Shown here one piece after another: positions 12,549-12,803 of a stretch of DNA of 12,803 nucleotides. How positions within the stretch are numbered: position 1 is the first letter of the stretch; each line of letters starts with the position of its first letter. The position numbers and the translations under genes were made by a program. Below the pieces are notes generated by a model. It made no database searches and was not told the DNA's origin. It saw only the letters and a list, made by a program, of their open reading frames with translations. Origin of the DNA: Nocardioidaceae bacterium (lineage in GTDB: Bacteria > Actinomycetota > Actinomycetes > Propionibacteriales > Nocardioidaceae); NCBI GenBank assembly GCA_020438665.1, contig JAGQUE010000161.1, forward strand, positions 1-12,803, in the 5' to 3' direction.

Positions 12549-12803
12549 TCAGGACGCCGCGGGGGCGTTGACATCCTCGGGGAGCGCCGCGCGGGCGGTC
12601 TCGACCAGGGCCGCGAAGGCGGCCTCGTCGTTGACGGCCAGCTCGGCCAGGATCTTGCGGTCGACCTCGACGCCGGCCAGGTTGAGCCCCTGGATGAACC
12701 GGTTGTAGGTCATCCCGTGGGCGCGGGCCGCCGCGTTGATCCGCTGGATCCACAGGCGACGGAAGTTGCCCTTGTTCTTGCGGCGGTCGTTGTAGGCGTA
12801 GAC
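12549..12803 (-). CDS. rplT: Large ribosomal subunit protein bL20, 5' end outside the window
   Basis: The last 84 residues of ribosomal protein L20 are encoded here, and the start lies beyond the window edge. Recognisable L20 sequence includes [39 protein letters not shown] and [19 protein letters not shown], with an alanine-rich C-terminal end. L20 is about 120-130 residues, so roughly 40 are missing. It binds 23S rRNA and is needed for early 50S assembly. It normally follows infC and rpmI. It heads the minus-strand translation block here, with the RNA methyltransferase starting 31 bases after its stop. Confidence 0.97.
   Translation of the reverse strand, partial: VYAYNDRRKNKGNFRRLWIQRINAAARAHGMTYNRFIQGLNLAGVEVDRKILAELAVNDEAAFAALVETARAALPEDVNAPAAS

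Noticed and set aside
12518..12574. Longer start for the RNA methyltransferase at the ATG 12574
   Set aside because: It would overlap rplT by 26 bases and adds 19 Pro/Arg-rich residues not expected in the family, though it cannot be fully excluded.
1..12803. CRISPR arrays, tRNA genes, transposases, phage genes
   Set aside because: No spaced direct-repeat array, cloverleaf-like sequence or mobile-element protein was found on either strand. The only tandem repeat is the 3 x 11-bp box at 9571-9603.

Overview
The window is about 12.8 kb of very GC-rich DNA with tightly packed genes, GTG starts and actinobacterial gene content. The order rplT, TrmH/SpoU-family RNA methyltransferase, PAS histidine kinase, then pheS-pheT is typical of Actinomycetota. 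Protein style suggests Nocardioidaceae or a close relative of Propionibacteriales; this placement is inferred from the sequence alone.

Layout, read right to left because most genes are on the minus strand. The window opens inside rplT (L20, 5' end missing), followed by the RNA methyltransferase and a soluble PAS histidine kinase with no adjacent response regulator. Next comes an exported HAD-family acid phosphatase, bracketed by two strong hairpins (10543-10571 and 9604-9639). It is followed by a two-component operon: an OmpR/PhoB-type response regulator that overlaps (ATGA) a very long ORF. That ORF joins a complete sensor histidine kinase to a complete polytopic DUF4153/DUF4173-type membrane protein. 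pheS and pheT come next, coupled through a TGATG overlap.

Left of pheT a plus-strand regulator with a MerR-type HTH and a DICT domain converges on it. Divergent from that regulator is a 103-residue protein resembling only region 2 of an ECF sigma factor. Beyond it lies an endonuclease/exonuclease/phosphatase-fold protein, and a 28-bp perfect palindrome sits at the window edge.

Functionally there is a translation block (L20, rRNA/tRNA methyltransferase, phenylalanyl-tRNA synthetase) into which signalling and envelope genes have been inserted. The best leads are: the kinase/DUF4173 fusion, which keeps a good Shine-Dalgarno and ATG at the domain junction; three 11-bp direct repeats ahead of the response regulator, which look like a PhoB-type autoregulatory box; a MerR-style dyad placed exactly ahead of a leaderless -10 element; and the stand-alone sigma-region-2-like protein divergent from the MerR-DICT gene. 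No tRNA, rRNA, CRISPR array, insertion sequence or prophage gene is visible. No gap between genes exceeds about 140 bases.
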